Shown in pieces: positions 9,878 to 18,617 of a DNA stretch of 35,955 nt. Below the pieces are notes generated by a model, which was given only the letters and a program-made list of their open reading frames with translations, did no database searches and had not been told where the DNA came from. The DNA is from Methanobacteriota archaeon (lineage in GTDB: Archaea; Thermoplasmatota; Poseidoniia; Poseidoniales; Poseidoniaceae), in contig JAAZXA010000070.1 of NCBI GenBank assembly GCA_014240385.1, positions 1-35,955 of the forward strand, given 5' to 3'. A program made the position numbers and the translations under genes. Numbering within the stretch: position 1 is the first letter of the stretch; every line of letters begins with the position of its first letter.

Positions 9878-10867
9878 TCACTCCAGGTTGCTTGAATCGA
9901 AAATGATTCTTGTTGCATTTTTTTCTACCTTAAGTGGAAGCATCTGATTGTTAGGTAATGCTTCGGCAATCCTTTGCCTAACATCTAATGAGCCATGGAA
10001 TAGGATGAATCCTCCACCTCCTGCTCCGAGTAATTTCCCTCCTGTAGCTCCACAATCAAGAATTGTTTGATATAAAGAATCAATTTCTGGAATGCTAACA
10101 GAACTCGATAACTGCTTTTTCAACAACCAGCCCTCATGAAGCAATTTTCCTAATCCTTCCAAATCTCCACTTTGCAGTAAGGCCTTTGCAGTCTTTGCTT
10201 GGGCGCACATCAATTGAAGTTGAGATGTATTTTCAGAAGTACTCTCACTCTGTTCTTTCAATACTGAATCCGCTGAGCGAGTTAATCCAGTGTAAAGCAA
10301 GGTAAATTCATCTTCCATTTTATTAATCGTGTCTTCGCTTATTTCCAAGGCTTCAACTTCAACCGAATCATCAGGCAGGAATTTGATGTGGTTAATTCCA
10401 CCCATCGCACAGCCATACTGGTCTTGACGACCTATTGGTTGACCCAATACATCAATTTCTATTTTACAAGCTTGTTCGGCCAATTCCTCAGGTGAAACTT
10501 GATTGCCGACAAATGAATGTAAAGCACTGAGTAATCCAACGGTGACTGCGCTCGAAGAACCTAATCCAGTTCCACGTGAAGGGATATCTGCAATGGTTGT
10601 TATCTCAACCCCTGATGTGACTCCTGTAATGCGCATTGCTTCCCTTACTAATTCATGTTGTAATTCTTCAAAATCATCTACTATTTCAGTCTTGGAATAT
10701 GAAAGGCGAATGTCATCTCCGAATCTCTTGTTAACAGAAACATGGATATGTGCGGCTAAAGAAAGCGAAGTTACACAACCGCCCTCTGGGGATTGGCGGT
10801 AAAAAGCGGGCAAATCGCTTCCTCCGCCACAAAATGAGACCCGCAGAGGGGTTCGGGAGATCATCAT
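9878..10867 (-). CDS. hddA: GHMP kinase, D-glycero-D-manno-heptose-7-phosphate kinase (HddA)-like
   Basis: MMISRTPLRVSFCGGGSDLPAFY N-terminus; GTGLGSSSAVTVGLLSAL GHMP ATP motif; GQPIGRQDQYGCAMGGIN; GATGGKLLGAGGGGFILF C-terminal motif. Confidence 0.85.
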   Translation of the reverse strand: MMISRTPLRVSFCGGGSDLPAFYRQSPEGGCVTSLSLAAHIHVSVNKRFGDDIRLSYSKTEIVDDFEELQHELVREAMRITGVTSGVEITTIADIPSRGTGLGSSSAVTVGLLSALHSFVGNQVSPEELAEQACKIEIDVLGQPIGRQDQYGCAMGGINHIKFLPDDSVEVEALEISEDTINKMEDEFTLLYTGLTRSADSVLKEQSESTSENTSQLQLMCAQAKTAKALLQSGDLEGLGKLLHEGWLLKKQLSSSVSIPEIDSLYQTILDCGATGGKLLGAGGGGFILFHGSLDVRQRIAEALPNNQMLPLKVEKNATRIIFDSSNLE

Positions 10868-10901
10868 CAGGGACGCCGAGATGGCTCATATTCATCAAAG
10901 C

Positions 10902-10952
10902 ATGCGAAGCATCGCATCAGCAATGTTCAAGGAAGTGCTTCGCTGAACAATG
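10902..10952 (+). promoter_or_regulatory. Structured leader/operator region upstream of pyrB: two adjacent hairpins with an alternative long-range pairing
   Basis: Hairpin 1: ATGCGA(10902-10907)-AGCA-TCGCAT(10912-10917). Hairpin 2: TGTTCA(10924-10929)...TGAACA(10944-10949) with inner GGAAG/CTTCGC pairing. Alternative helix: GCGAAGCA(10904-10911) pairs perfectly with TGCTTCGC(10936-10943). Confidence 0.5.
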
Positions 10953-10968
10953 TCGAAGAGGGGTTGAG

Positions 10969-11901
10969 ATGACGAGTCTAATCACCATGGACGACCTAAG
11001 CAATGACGAGATTTACGAGGTTTTGGAGGCCGCTGAAAAGTTACTTCCGGTAGCCCGTGGAGAGAAATATTTACCACTCCTACAAGGTAAGATTTTGGGG
11101 AATCTGTTCTTTGAACCTAGCACCCGGACAAGGATGTCATTTGAGACCGCAATGAAGCGACTGGGAGGCGATGTTGTGAATCTAGGGTCGGTCGCATCTT
11201 CATCCGTAGTCAAAGGAGAAACCTTGTATGATACAATCAGAATGGTCGATGGTTATACCGACATCATTGCTCTGCGACATCCGCGCCAAGGAGCTGCACA
11301 GTATGCAGCAGATTCTGCAGAAGTTCCAATCGCCAACGGGGGCGACGGCGCTGGCCACCACCCAACACAAACTATGTTGGACCTATTTACTATCAAACAA
11401 GCGCATGGAAGACTTGACCAGTTGAATATTGTACTTGCTGGAGATTTACGCTATGGAAGGACAGTTCACAGTCTTGCTCATGCACTACATCGCTTCAATT
11501 GCGATCTTGTTTTCGTCAGCCCAAAGGGCCTAAAAATGCCTGCTGACCTCGTTGCAGACCTTGAGGCTCAAGGTGGAAGGATAACGGAAACTGATGACCT
11601 ATTTGGTAGTATAAATAATGCCGATGTCCTATACATGACAAGGATTCAAAAAGAAAGGTTCCCCGATGAAGAAGAATATCGAAAGGTCAGCGGCTCATTC
11701 AAATTACAAGCATCAGACCTTAATGAAGCGAAGGAAAATATGATTGTCATGCACCCATTACCGAGGGTGGATGAAATCGCCCCCGATGTTGACAAGACCC
11801 GCCACGCTAGATACTTCGAGCAAGCATTCAATGGTGTAGTTACCAGAATGGCATTACTGTGTAAAATGCTTGATGTCGAAATCCCAGGAGGTGAATTGTA
11901 A
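10969..11901 (+). CDS. pyrB: Aspartate carbamoyltransferase catalytic subunit
   Basis: FFEPSTRTRMSFETAMKRLGGDV; HHPTQTMLDLFTI; GDLRYGRTVHSLAHAL; MHPLPRVDEI. Start re-assigned to ATG 10969, preceded by the SD-like GAGGGGTTGAG. Confidence 0.96.
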   Translation: MTSLITMDDLSNDEIYEVLEAAEKLLPVARGEKYLPLLQGKILGNLFFEPSTRTRMSFETAMKRLGGDVVNLGSVASSSVVKGETLYDTIRMVDGYTDIIALRHPRQGAAQYAADSAEVPIANGGDGAGHHPTQTMLDLFTIKQAHGRLDQLNIVLAGDLRYGRTVHSLAHALHRFNCDLVFVSPKGLKMPADLVADLEAQGGRITETDDLFGSINNADVLYMTRIQKERFPDEEEYRKVSGSFKLQASDLNEAKENMIVMHPLPRVDEIAPDVDKTRHARYFEQAFNGVVTRMALLCKMLDVEIPGGEL

Positions 11902-12380
11902 TGGCCGCTCCAGAAACCGCAATGAGAAGAGTTACTGCCATCAATAATGGTACTGTCCTTGACCATATACCTGCTGGAAAGGCCCTTTTAGTGCTAAAAA
12001 TGCTGGGATTGGATGGTGAGATGGCAACTCCCGTCTCACTCGTAATGAATGTCCCATCTGGAAAGATGGGTGGGAAAGATATTGTCAAAGTTGAGGACAG
12101 AGAATTAACTCAATCAGAACTTGACAGATTGGCTTTGATTGCTCCACATGCCAGTGTTGCCATCATTCGTGCTTACAATGTAGCAGAAAAGAGGGTTGTA
12201 AATCTTGGTGAAGAAGTAGTGAATGTAATCAGTTGTTGTTTCAATAATTGCGCTTCCCTTGGAGCCCGTGAGCCTCTTGATCACCGTTTGAAGGTTGCAA
12301 CTCATGAACCGCTAAGTCTTCGATGTCATTATTGTGGACGAACTCAAGATATGGACACCTTAGTCGATAATTTACTCTGA
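11901..12380 (+). CDS. pyrI: Aspartate carbamoyltransferase regulatory subunit
   Basis: Starts in the TAATG overlap with pyrB; GTVLDHIPAGKALLVLKML; C-terminal zinc site C-x4-C...C-x2-C (CFNNC...CHYC). Confidence 0.95.
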   Translation: MAAPETAMRRVTAINNGTVLDHIPAGKALLVLKMLGLDGEMATPVSLVMNVPSGKMGGKDIVKVEDRELTQSELDRLALIAPHASVAIIRAYNVAEKRVVNLGEEVVNVISCCFNNCASLGAREPLDHRLKVATHEPLSLRCHYCGRTQDMDTLVDNLL

Positions 12381-13382
12381 AACTTCTTTTAACATTTGAA
12401 CAAACTCACAACCTTTGCAAATATCCCCACTTGTTGGAGCACTGCAAAGCGGGCAAGGCGTGGGAGTTGCTGGCCGAACATTCTCTGAGGTTTTACTTTC
12501 TAATTCTTTGATAGCATCTACCATATGGACCAATCCGTGGCGTGAACCTGGAACATCTTCCTCTAACCTCGCAACCATGTCTCGGTTCCTCTGTCTCAAT
12601 GCACCTGGAGAATATGGGCATTCATCATGGAAAAAGGGTAAGTCAAGAGCCATTGCAGTAGCATGAATCTCCTGTTCGGGAATCCATCGCATTGGTACGA
12701 TCCGAGGTGGTAAGCCATCAATGGGGTTGGAAGTATGTGGGGCAAGACGGAGGGTTCTTTCTAAGTCGCCTTTTTGCATATTCATTAGCACAGTTTGAGC
12801 CATATCATCGAGGTTATGACCTAAGGCCATCACATCTGCACCAGTTTTTTCAGCCAAATAGTTTAGCCCTTGACGACGAAAAACTCCGCAGAATGAACAG
12901 GGTGCCATACCCTTGACATGAGAATGCTTCTTTCCAATTAGTGGCATCTTTTGAACCACCTCGTCCATCCTTTCAAATCCTAATTCTGGATAAGAAATTG
13001 AAACAAACTCCACATTTTTCTTTTCTGCTAGTTCGATAGCACATTTCATCGATGGTGAGCGATAGCCATCTATTCCCTCATCAACACAGCCAGCGATAAG
13101 AACAACATCTCGACGTTGGCCAAGAATCTTTACCAACCTATCCAGTAGAATTGCTGAGTCTTTTCCACCACTTATTGCAACTAGAATTGTTGTGGTCTTA
13201 CCACTTTTTGGCAAATCCAATTGACGGCGTAATTCTTTGGCAAATCTCTTGTGAACACTATCGATGAGGTGTGTATTACAGAATGAACGCCCAGAATACC
13301 TCTGATGTAAGACCGAAGGGCGTTCGCACCTACTACAGGATGGTACCTGAAGTGGAGCGGACATGGCCTGCTCAAGAGCCAC
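12372..13382 (-). CDS. ncsA: tRNA 2-thiolation adenylase, NcsA/TtuA/Ctu1 family
   Basis: N-terminal CSRCERP...C zinc motif; ISGGKDSAILLDRL PP-loop; CSFCGVFRRQGLN; C-terminal CPLCSAPTSGDICKGC. Alternative start at 13364. The 3' end overlaps pyrI convergently by 9 nt. Confidence 0.88.
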   Translation of the reverse strand: MALEQAMSAPLQVPSCSRCERPSVLHQRYSGRSFCNTHLIDSVHKRFAKELRRQLDLPKSGKTTTILVAISGGKDSAILLDRLVKILGQRRDVVLIAGCVDEGIDGYRSPSMKCAIELAEKKNVEFVSISYPELGFERMDEVVQKMPLIGKKHSHVKGMAPCSFCGVFRRQGLNYLAEKTGADVMALGHNLDDMAQTVLMNMQKGDLERTLRLAPHTSNPIDGLPPRIVPMRWIPEQEIHATAMALDLPFFHDECPYSPGALRQRNRDMVARLEEDVPGSRHGLVHMVDAIKELESKTSENVRPATPTPCPLCSAPTSGDICKGCEFVQMLKEVSE

Positions 13383-13463
13383 TTAGCCTTGAGGATGGCG
13401 GAGAGGTTGTCAGTCCATTCTATCATCAAAAATAGCAATAAGAATTATTAAAATTTCAATTGA

Positions 13464-13496
13464 TTAAATCATAATAATTAATGGTCGATGATTTAA
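13464..13496. promoter_or_regulatory. AT-rich inverted repeat in the divergent ncsA / roadblock intergenic region
   Basis: TTAAATCAT (13464-13472) - 15 nt - ATGATTTAA (13488-13496), a perfect 9-bp inverted repeat. The palindrome TCAATTGA (13456-13463) lies immediately beside it. Confidence 0.4.
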
Positions 13497-13671
13497 CTTA
13501 TTTTGACTATCCAAAAAAGCACTGTTTCTTAGTCTTCAATTGTGTTCAAGGGTGGATTTAATCAATCCCTCAGTTGGAAAGTTGAGAATGGTCTGCAAAT
13601 AGTCCTTACAGGACTAGGACAACAACAACCTCAAGAAGCCGATTGCAACCTGTCCCCCTTCAAGGGTGCAC

Positions 13672-14016
13672 ATGCTACGTCGGTTACTGGCCTCATTGAA
13701 TCGAATCCCTGGGGTTCGAGGAACATCGGTTGTGGATGAACATGGGCGATTGCGAGCAAGCCTAGTTGAAGACCAAGATGAGAACGTTTTCTCCTCTGAA
13801 ATTCCTCTGGCTCTAAGACAAGCCAATGAATTAAGCAAAGATGCCGGAATTGGTTCAATCGACCAAGTCTGGGCTACTGGCTCAAATGGAAGAGTTGGTA
13901 TCGCGAGCATGGCTGCTGGTGCATCCTTAGTTATCGTCTGCAATAGAGAAAGTGCACTTGGCAGGCTACGACATGAAGTTGGACGTAGTCGTCCTACAAT
14001 GAAAGAATTGATTTGA
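13672..14016 (+). CDS. Roadblock/LC7-like domain protein
   Basis: MLRRLLASLNRIPGVRGTSVVDEHGRLRASLVED...VGIASMAAGASLVIVCNRESALGRLRHEVGRS resembles the single-domain roadblock/LC7 fold. GTG 13666 is an alternative start. Confidence 0.65.
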   Translation: MLRRLLASLNRIPGVRGTSVVDEHGRLRASLVEDQDENVFSSEIPLALRQANELSKDAGIGSIDQVWATGSNGRVGIASMAAGASLVIVCNRESALGRLRHEVGRSRPTMKELI

Positions 14017-14022
14017 GGTGAA

Positions 14023-17000
14023 GTGATGTTTGAATTACCAAGTGGAATGAGCCCGAAAGGGGATTTCGAGGCTGCTCTTGATATGGCTGATATGCCATTT
14101 GAGTACGGAGTAGTAACTTGGTCAGCAGCAAGGTCAAAGAAGGCCATTGGGCATCAACTGATTAGTGGCTCAAAGGTTGTTGGATGGCTTTGTTCTTCAG
14201 AAAATAAGGATGAAGTTGTTGTCGGTTCAGCTGCAGCCTCTTTGCTTCGTAGAATAGCCCATGACCGCCGCTTGAGGTCTACAGCAGCAGAATGGACAAG
14301 AGAGCAATTTGCGGCAGTGGCGAAAAGAATTCCTCAGGCCATTGTTGACCGGCGTGATCTTGCTGCCTTCGGAATAACCGGTAGAGAATGTATTGACCTC
14401 AGTTCAAGAGACCTTTCGATGATAGTCCAGGAGTTAGCGCTCAGGCCCGAAGTGATTGGTGCCTTTGCATTTGAAGATGGAGTCATTATCGCAGATGCTG
14501 GTGAATTACCTGCTGAAGCCGAACAAATGGCAATCAAATCAACTGAGGGCCTTTCGGGAATGGCTTCCATGCAAGATTCATTATCCCTAAGCGGATTTGA
14601 TAGGCTGGTATTATGGCTTGATAGTGGAGTCCTATTATTGGCCAACGCAGGTTCTGCAACACTCGGTCTTTGGACTACTCCAAATGCAGACCATCAGCAC
14701 CTTATCGCTAATGCAGCAGCAATGGTTGATTTAGCACCTGAACCGATGATTGCTCCAGAGATTATTCCCGAGGGGTTCTTGATGCGAGCCGGAAAGGCTG
14801 GTGTTGATTCAATGATTACCATGTTGAGAACTGGTCTTGAAGAAAAGGTGGATGGATATCTACTGATTGAAGGGCCTGGTGAAAAACATGAGATAATCAT
14901 TAGACAAGGAATGCCGGTCGCTATTCGGAGTAGAAGTGAGGATTTGCAAACGGCAGTCTTTGCTGCAACTACTCCTGGATTTGGAGCCAGCCTTCGCAGA
15001 ATCGAACGCAATGAGATTGCTGGAGCAATTGCGGGTGGCCTAGACGACTTCAGTCTCAATGGATTCATCACTGCCCTTGCCACATGTCGAACAAGAAGCG
15101 ACAGTCGGCAACAAACTTTGCGCGGAAGAATGGCTCGAATGTGGGGCTTTGAGGCGGGTTTGGAGGCATTAGACATAAGCCGAGTTGGATTCAAATTAAT
15201 CGAGCACAAAGCGGCTGGTGAGGCTAGTCTAAAACCAGTAGAAAGTGAAAATACAGTCCTATTGCCTGTATCAAGGCACCAAGGAGAACGGGCAGCCAAG
15301 TTAGAAACTGAACTCGATGAGAGTCGAATCCAAACTGCTCGCTTGAAAGATAAGATGGATGAGTCAGTCCATTCAGCGGAAGTGCTTCGAGATGAATTGA
15401 GACTTGCCAATGACCGTTGTGACGAATTGCATGAAAGAATAGAAGGGCTCAACATTTCACTAGATGAATCAGCAGCAGCCAAGCGAGGTGCAGATGAAAA
15501 CTCAGAGGAGGTTTCAGACCGCGCTTCCCGCTTGTCAAAGAGAGTTGCAGCATTAGAACATCAATTGGAACAAAGAGCGTCTGAATTGGCATTAGCGCTT
15601 GGTGATTCGGGTAGTCGTTCACAATTGCGTAAAGAGGTGGCTGAACTAAGCACCAATGAAGCTCACTTATCTGCTGAGGTCGAAGCAAATTCAGAGAAGT
15701 TAACCCGCTTACGGGATGAAATCGAGAATGATGAAAGGAGAAGTAGAATGCTGACAGATCAGGTTTCCGCACTTTCAGACCGCCACCGAGTTTCAGCCAC
15801 AGATACTGACGAAATGGAACGAAGGCTAAGCCGAGCCCGTGAAGAATTAACCACTGTCGAAGCAGAAACTCATGAAGTCCGTAAAATGTTGAAGGAAACT
15901 CTGAACGAAAGGGATGAAGTTAGAGCGAAATCTAACCACCTTCAAGTAGAATTACGCGATTTGATGGGTGAGCGACAAAGCCTACTTCGTGAATTAGGTG
16001 ATTTAGCAGCAAACCGTGGTGAAAAGGAAGGTGAATTATCTCACCTCATCAAGCGAGCAAGAGAATTATCAGGAGCCCATGAAGACGCATTAGCAGATAT
16101 CGCAGAAGCAGAAAGGATTCGAGCCCGTCTGTCTGAAGAACCTCTGGCAAGGGCCTTGATGGGGGAGGAATCCGGAATCGAAGCCTTGGGCCCAGTTTTG
16201 GAAAGGCTCGAGCATGCCCGTACAATGGGATATAGCGTAACTCTGCTCGATAGAGCCGTAGAGCGCGGCCTACAATTGATTCAATTCACCGTTGAAGAAG
16301 TATCTCGTACACCTCGCTACCTATTGTCGAATGAAGTGATGGATATTCTTGAACGTCAATCTCCCCATACCGCTGGCACTGTCAGAGGATTGACAAATTG
16401 GTCGGTGAAGCAAAGATTGGAAAACAGATTGGCTGAAACCGTACAGCACGTTGTCCTTGACCTTGAGCGAATGCTCGAAGACTATGAGCAATCAATCACA
16501 ATGCTGCGCCGCCTACGCCAAGTTCTCGATCAGCTACAAGGCCTTGGAGCGCCAACTGAAGAGGTGGAAACCCTCTTGTTAAGTTGCAACCGTCCAGAAT
16601 CATTACCTCTCATTGCTAGAAAGGCCCGTCGCCTAATTCAAATGGCTCTTGATGAAATTTATCTTGAGGCAGATCAGAGAGATGCGGGTGCTGCAGTTAG
16701 ATTGGAAACTACAACCCAAGTTCTTGAAGAATTAGTCTCTCAAATCGAAGCAACCGGATTGACCGGTGAAGATCCAAATGGACCACTATGGGATTTCCAA
16801 AGAAGTGGAATGCTACCGTGGGAAGCGGGCGGTGAGGCACCACATGTTGAGGTTGCAGAAGATGCAATAGTCGAATTGACTCAACCCCTTGAAAGCACTG
16901 ATATTATCGCTGAAGGGCAACATCAAGCAATTTCCGAAGATGAAGAAACTGAAGAATTGTGGACCGATTTACCACCTCCAGAAGATAATCCAGGAACTGA

Positions 17001-17217
17001 AACTGAATTAGTTCCAAAGGCCATGGTAGAAGCTAGTGAAATCGTCGAAAGTACTGGAGAGGCTGATCAAAGAGCCTGGATTGAACAAGAATTAGCACGC
17101 CTTGATGCGCAATGGAAACATCGCGGTGAAGTGGCTAGCGAACCAACTACAAATCCGCTTGTCGATGAGGGTATGCTTTCCGACTTGGAGAGCGATTTAG
17201 CGGACCTTGAACTCTGA
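14023..17217 (+). CDS. Large multidomain coiled-coil protein: N-terminal roadblock-like region, PATAN/DUF4388-like segment, long central coiled coil, helical C-terminal region, acidic tail
   Basis: 1064 aa ORF with SD GAGGTGA. Roadblock-like IVQELALRPEVIGAFAFEDGVIIADAGELP...DRLVLWLDSGVLLLANAG. Long heptad-rich stretch from roughly residue 415 to 680. No Walker A motif seen. Confidence 0.75.
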   Translation: MMFELPSGMSPKGDFEAALDMADMPFEYGVVTWSAARSKKAIGHQLISGSKVVGWLCSSENKDEVVVGSAAASLLRRIAHDRRLRSTAAEWTREQFAAVAKRIPQAIVDRRDLAAFGITGRECIDLSSRDLSMIVQELALRPEVIGAFAFEDGVIIADAGELPAEAEQMAIKSTEGLSGMASMQDSLSLSGFDRLVLWLDSGVLLLANAGSATLGLWTTPNADHQHLIANAAAMVDLAPEPMIAPEIIPEGFLMRAGKAGVDSMITMLRTGLEEKVDGYLLIEGPGEKHEIIIRQGMPVAIRSRSEDLQTAVFAATTPGFGASLRRIERNEIAGAIAGGLDDFSLNGFITALATCRTRSDSRQQTLRGRMARMWGFEAGLEALDISRVGFKLIEHKAAGEASLKPVESENTVLLPVSRHQGERAAKLETELDESRIQTARLKDKMDESVHSAEVLRDELRLANDRCDELHERIEGLNISLDESAAAKRGADENSEEVSDRASRLSKRVAALEHQLEQRASELALALGDSGSRSQLRKEVAELSTNEAHLSAEVEANSEKLTRLRDEIENDERRSRMLTDQVSALSDRHRVSATDTDEMERRLSRAREELTTVEAETHEVRKMLKETLNERDEVRAKSNHLQVELRDLMGERQSLLRELGDLAANRGEKEGELSHLIKRARELSGAHEDALADIAEAERIRARLSEEPLARALMGEESGIEALGPVLERLEHARTMGYSVTLLDRAVERGLQLIQFTVEEVSRTPRYLLSNEVMDILERQSPHTAGTVRGLTNWSVKQRLENRLAETVQHVVLDLERMLEDYEQSITMLRRLRQVLDQLQGLGAPTEEVETLLLSCNRPESLPLIARKARRLIQMALDEIYLEADQRDAGAAVRLETTTQVLEELVSQIEATGLTGEDPNGPLWDFQRSGMLPWEAGGEAPHVEVAEDAIVELTQPLESTDIIAEGQHQAISEDEETEELWTDLPPPEDNPGTETELVPKAMVEASEIVESTGEADQRAWIEQELARLDAQWKHRGEVASEPTTNPLVDEGMLSDLESDLADLEL

Positions 17218-17226
17218 GGTGTTTGC

Positions 17227-17436
17227 TTGGATGAAGAAGCAATAGCCTTTCCAATGTGGAAAGAACGGCTTGGAATGCTATTCATAATAGTCTCGGCAAT
17301 TATGATGAGTCGTTGGTTATTCCAACAAAGCCTATGGCCAGAGCCATTAATCTGGATATTGAATATTTGTGTTCTACCCTTAGTTGTATTAGTCTTAGCA
17401 GAAGGATTTGGTAGGCTTATACAAAAACGTACCTAG
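17227..17436 (+). CDS. Small membrane protein (about two TM segments)
   Basis: 69 aa ORF with TTG start, preceded by GAGGTG, directly downstream of 14023..17217; two hydrophobic stretches. Confidence 0.5.
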   Translation: MDEEAIAFPMWKERLGMLFIIVSAIMMSRWLFQQSLWPEPLIWILNICVLPLVVLVLAEGFGRLIQKRT

Positions 17437-18614
17437 ATTTTTTGACGACTGGTCAAGTGTTCAACAAATCCAGACAAGCGTTGCCATGGGATAACATAGC
17501 GTAATGCAGCCAATAAACCAAGGAATAGTAGAGCAGAAATAACCAGCCCATATGTCAACTTCAATTCAATCGATTCTGACACCTGCATCGCCCATTGACT
17601 TCCAGTTAAATCTGCAACTTGCTCAAGCAAGATGGTGTGGAATCCAAGGGCAACCATAGTAGATAGGCCAGTTATCCCCAAGAAGAAAATTGTGTGGTAA
17701 AGATGGTGATTGAGCAGGTTATCCATTTGGGCAACGTATTCAGGGTCCTTCTTACAAGATTCAGGCAAGCGGAATGCATACTCCATGTAGCCAATTACTC
17801 CAAAGGCGCTCTCTTGGAAGATAAGCATTAAAATTGCGATTAAGATTAAACTTCCCTGCTCTGGTGTAATCATTCCCCAAACGGTGGGCTCACCAACTTG
17901 AGCATCGAAGCGTGGAATGTAAGCGCCTGCACTTCCTAACACATTGTAAATCAGTGGGAATGTCAAAATTGCATGAATAGCCAAGAAAAATAATGTGAAT
18001 CCCATTGCCCATGCTATACCTCTTCGAGATAAACCCCAAATTCCCTTACACCCCATAATGACGGGAAGTAAATAGAATCCAAGTACTAAGACAGTTGCTA
18101 ACATTGAAATTGGCCAAATCAGGAAATTAAATTCAGATTGAGTAGGCACTCTCCATTCCCAACTAAACAACATGCCGAATAGCCAAGAGGCTAGTAAACG
18201 ACCAACCAAGAGAGCTATCAAGGCTACAATCACCCAGAATTTGATTCTCTGCTGTCTTTGAGGTGGTTGGAATGAGAGGAAGGCCATTCCCCCTCCAAGA
18301 ATCAATCCTAATGCAATGGGCATGTAAACCCTTGACATACCATCTGAGTCAAGCCCAGTCATCCAATCGGCTAATGGGATTTCATAATTACCTTCGGTCC
18401 CAGTTTTGATGTACGAATCGAGTTGATTGAGTACTAGAGTGTGATCAAGATGGCCGATGATATAGGTATCAATAACCTCAAGATACATCCAAACGAGGGC
18501 TACGGTTGCAATCACCTGCAATGCAAGTATTTGCCAAGTCTTACGCAAGTTGCGTAGGTGAAGGGTTCTGACTCCTTCCACTTGTCTTGTAACCTCATCT
18601 GCCATATTATTCAC
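17433..18614 (-). CDS. Polytopic membrane protein of unknown function
   Basis: 393 aa ORF with several hydrophobic segments; GGGGTGA SD upstream; co-directional with the DUF58 and DUF4350 genes. Stop overlaps the + strand stop of 17227..17436 in a shared CTAG. Confidence 0.75.
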   Translation of the reverse strand: MNNMADEVTRQVEGVRTLHLRNLRKTWQILALQVIATVALVWMYLEVIDTYIIGHLDHTLVLNQLDSYIKTGTEGNYEIPLADWMTGLDSDGMSRVYMPIALGLILGGGMAFLSFQPPQRQQRIKFWVIVALIALLVGRLLASWLFGMLFSWEWRVPTQSEFNFLIWPISMLATVLVLGFYLLPVIMGCKGIWGLSRRGIAWAMGFTLFFLAIHAILTFPLIYNVLGSAGAYIPRFDAQVGEPTVWGMITPEQGSLILIAILMLIFQESAFGVIGYMEYAFRLPESCKKDPEYVAQMDNLLNHHLYHTIFFLGITGLSTMVALGFHTILLEQVADLTGSQWAMQVSESIELKLTYGLVISALLFLGLLAALRYVIPWQRLSGFVEHLTSRQKI

Positions 18615-18617
18615 CCC

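Noticed and set aside
10750-10968. N-terminal extension of the pyrB ORF
   Set aside because: Runs antisense through hddA and the leader; strong SD and a canonical PyrB N-terminus support the start at 10969.
13542-13739. 65-aa ORF in the spacer before the roadblock gene
   Set aside because: No SD or family similarity; overlaps the roadblock start out of frame.
14694-15482. 262-aa antisense ORF (and antisense ORF 14334..14645) inside the coiled-coil gene
   Set aside because: Low-complexity Ser/Arg/Ala composition typical of the antisense of a helical protein; no SD, no recognisable domain, fully inside a convincing + strand CDS.
14023-17217. SMC/Rad50-type ATPase
   Set aside because: Long coiled coil is present, but no Walker A/B or signature motifs are visible at either end.
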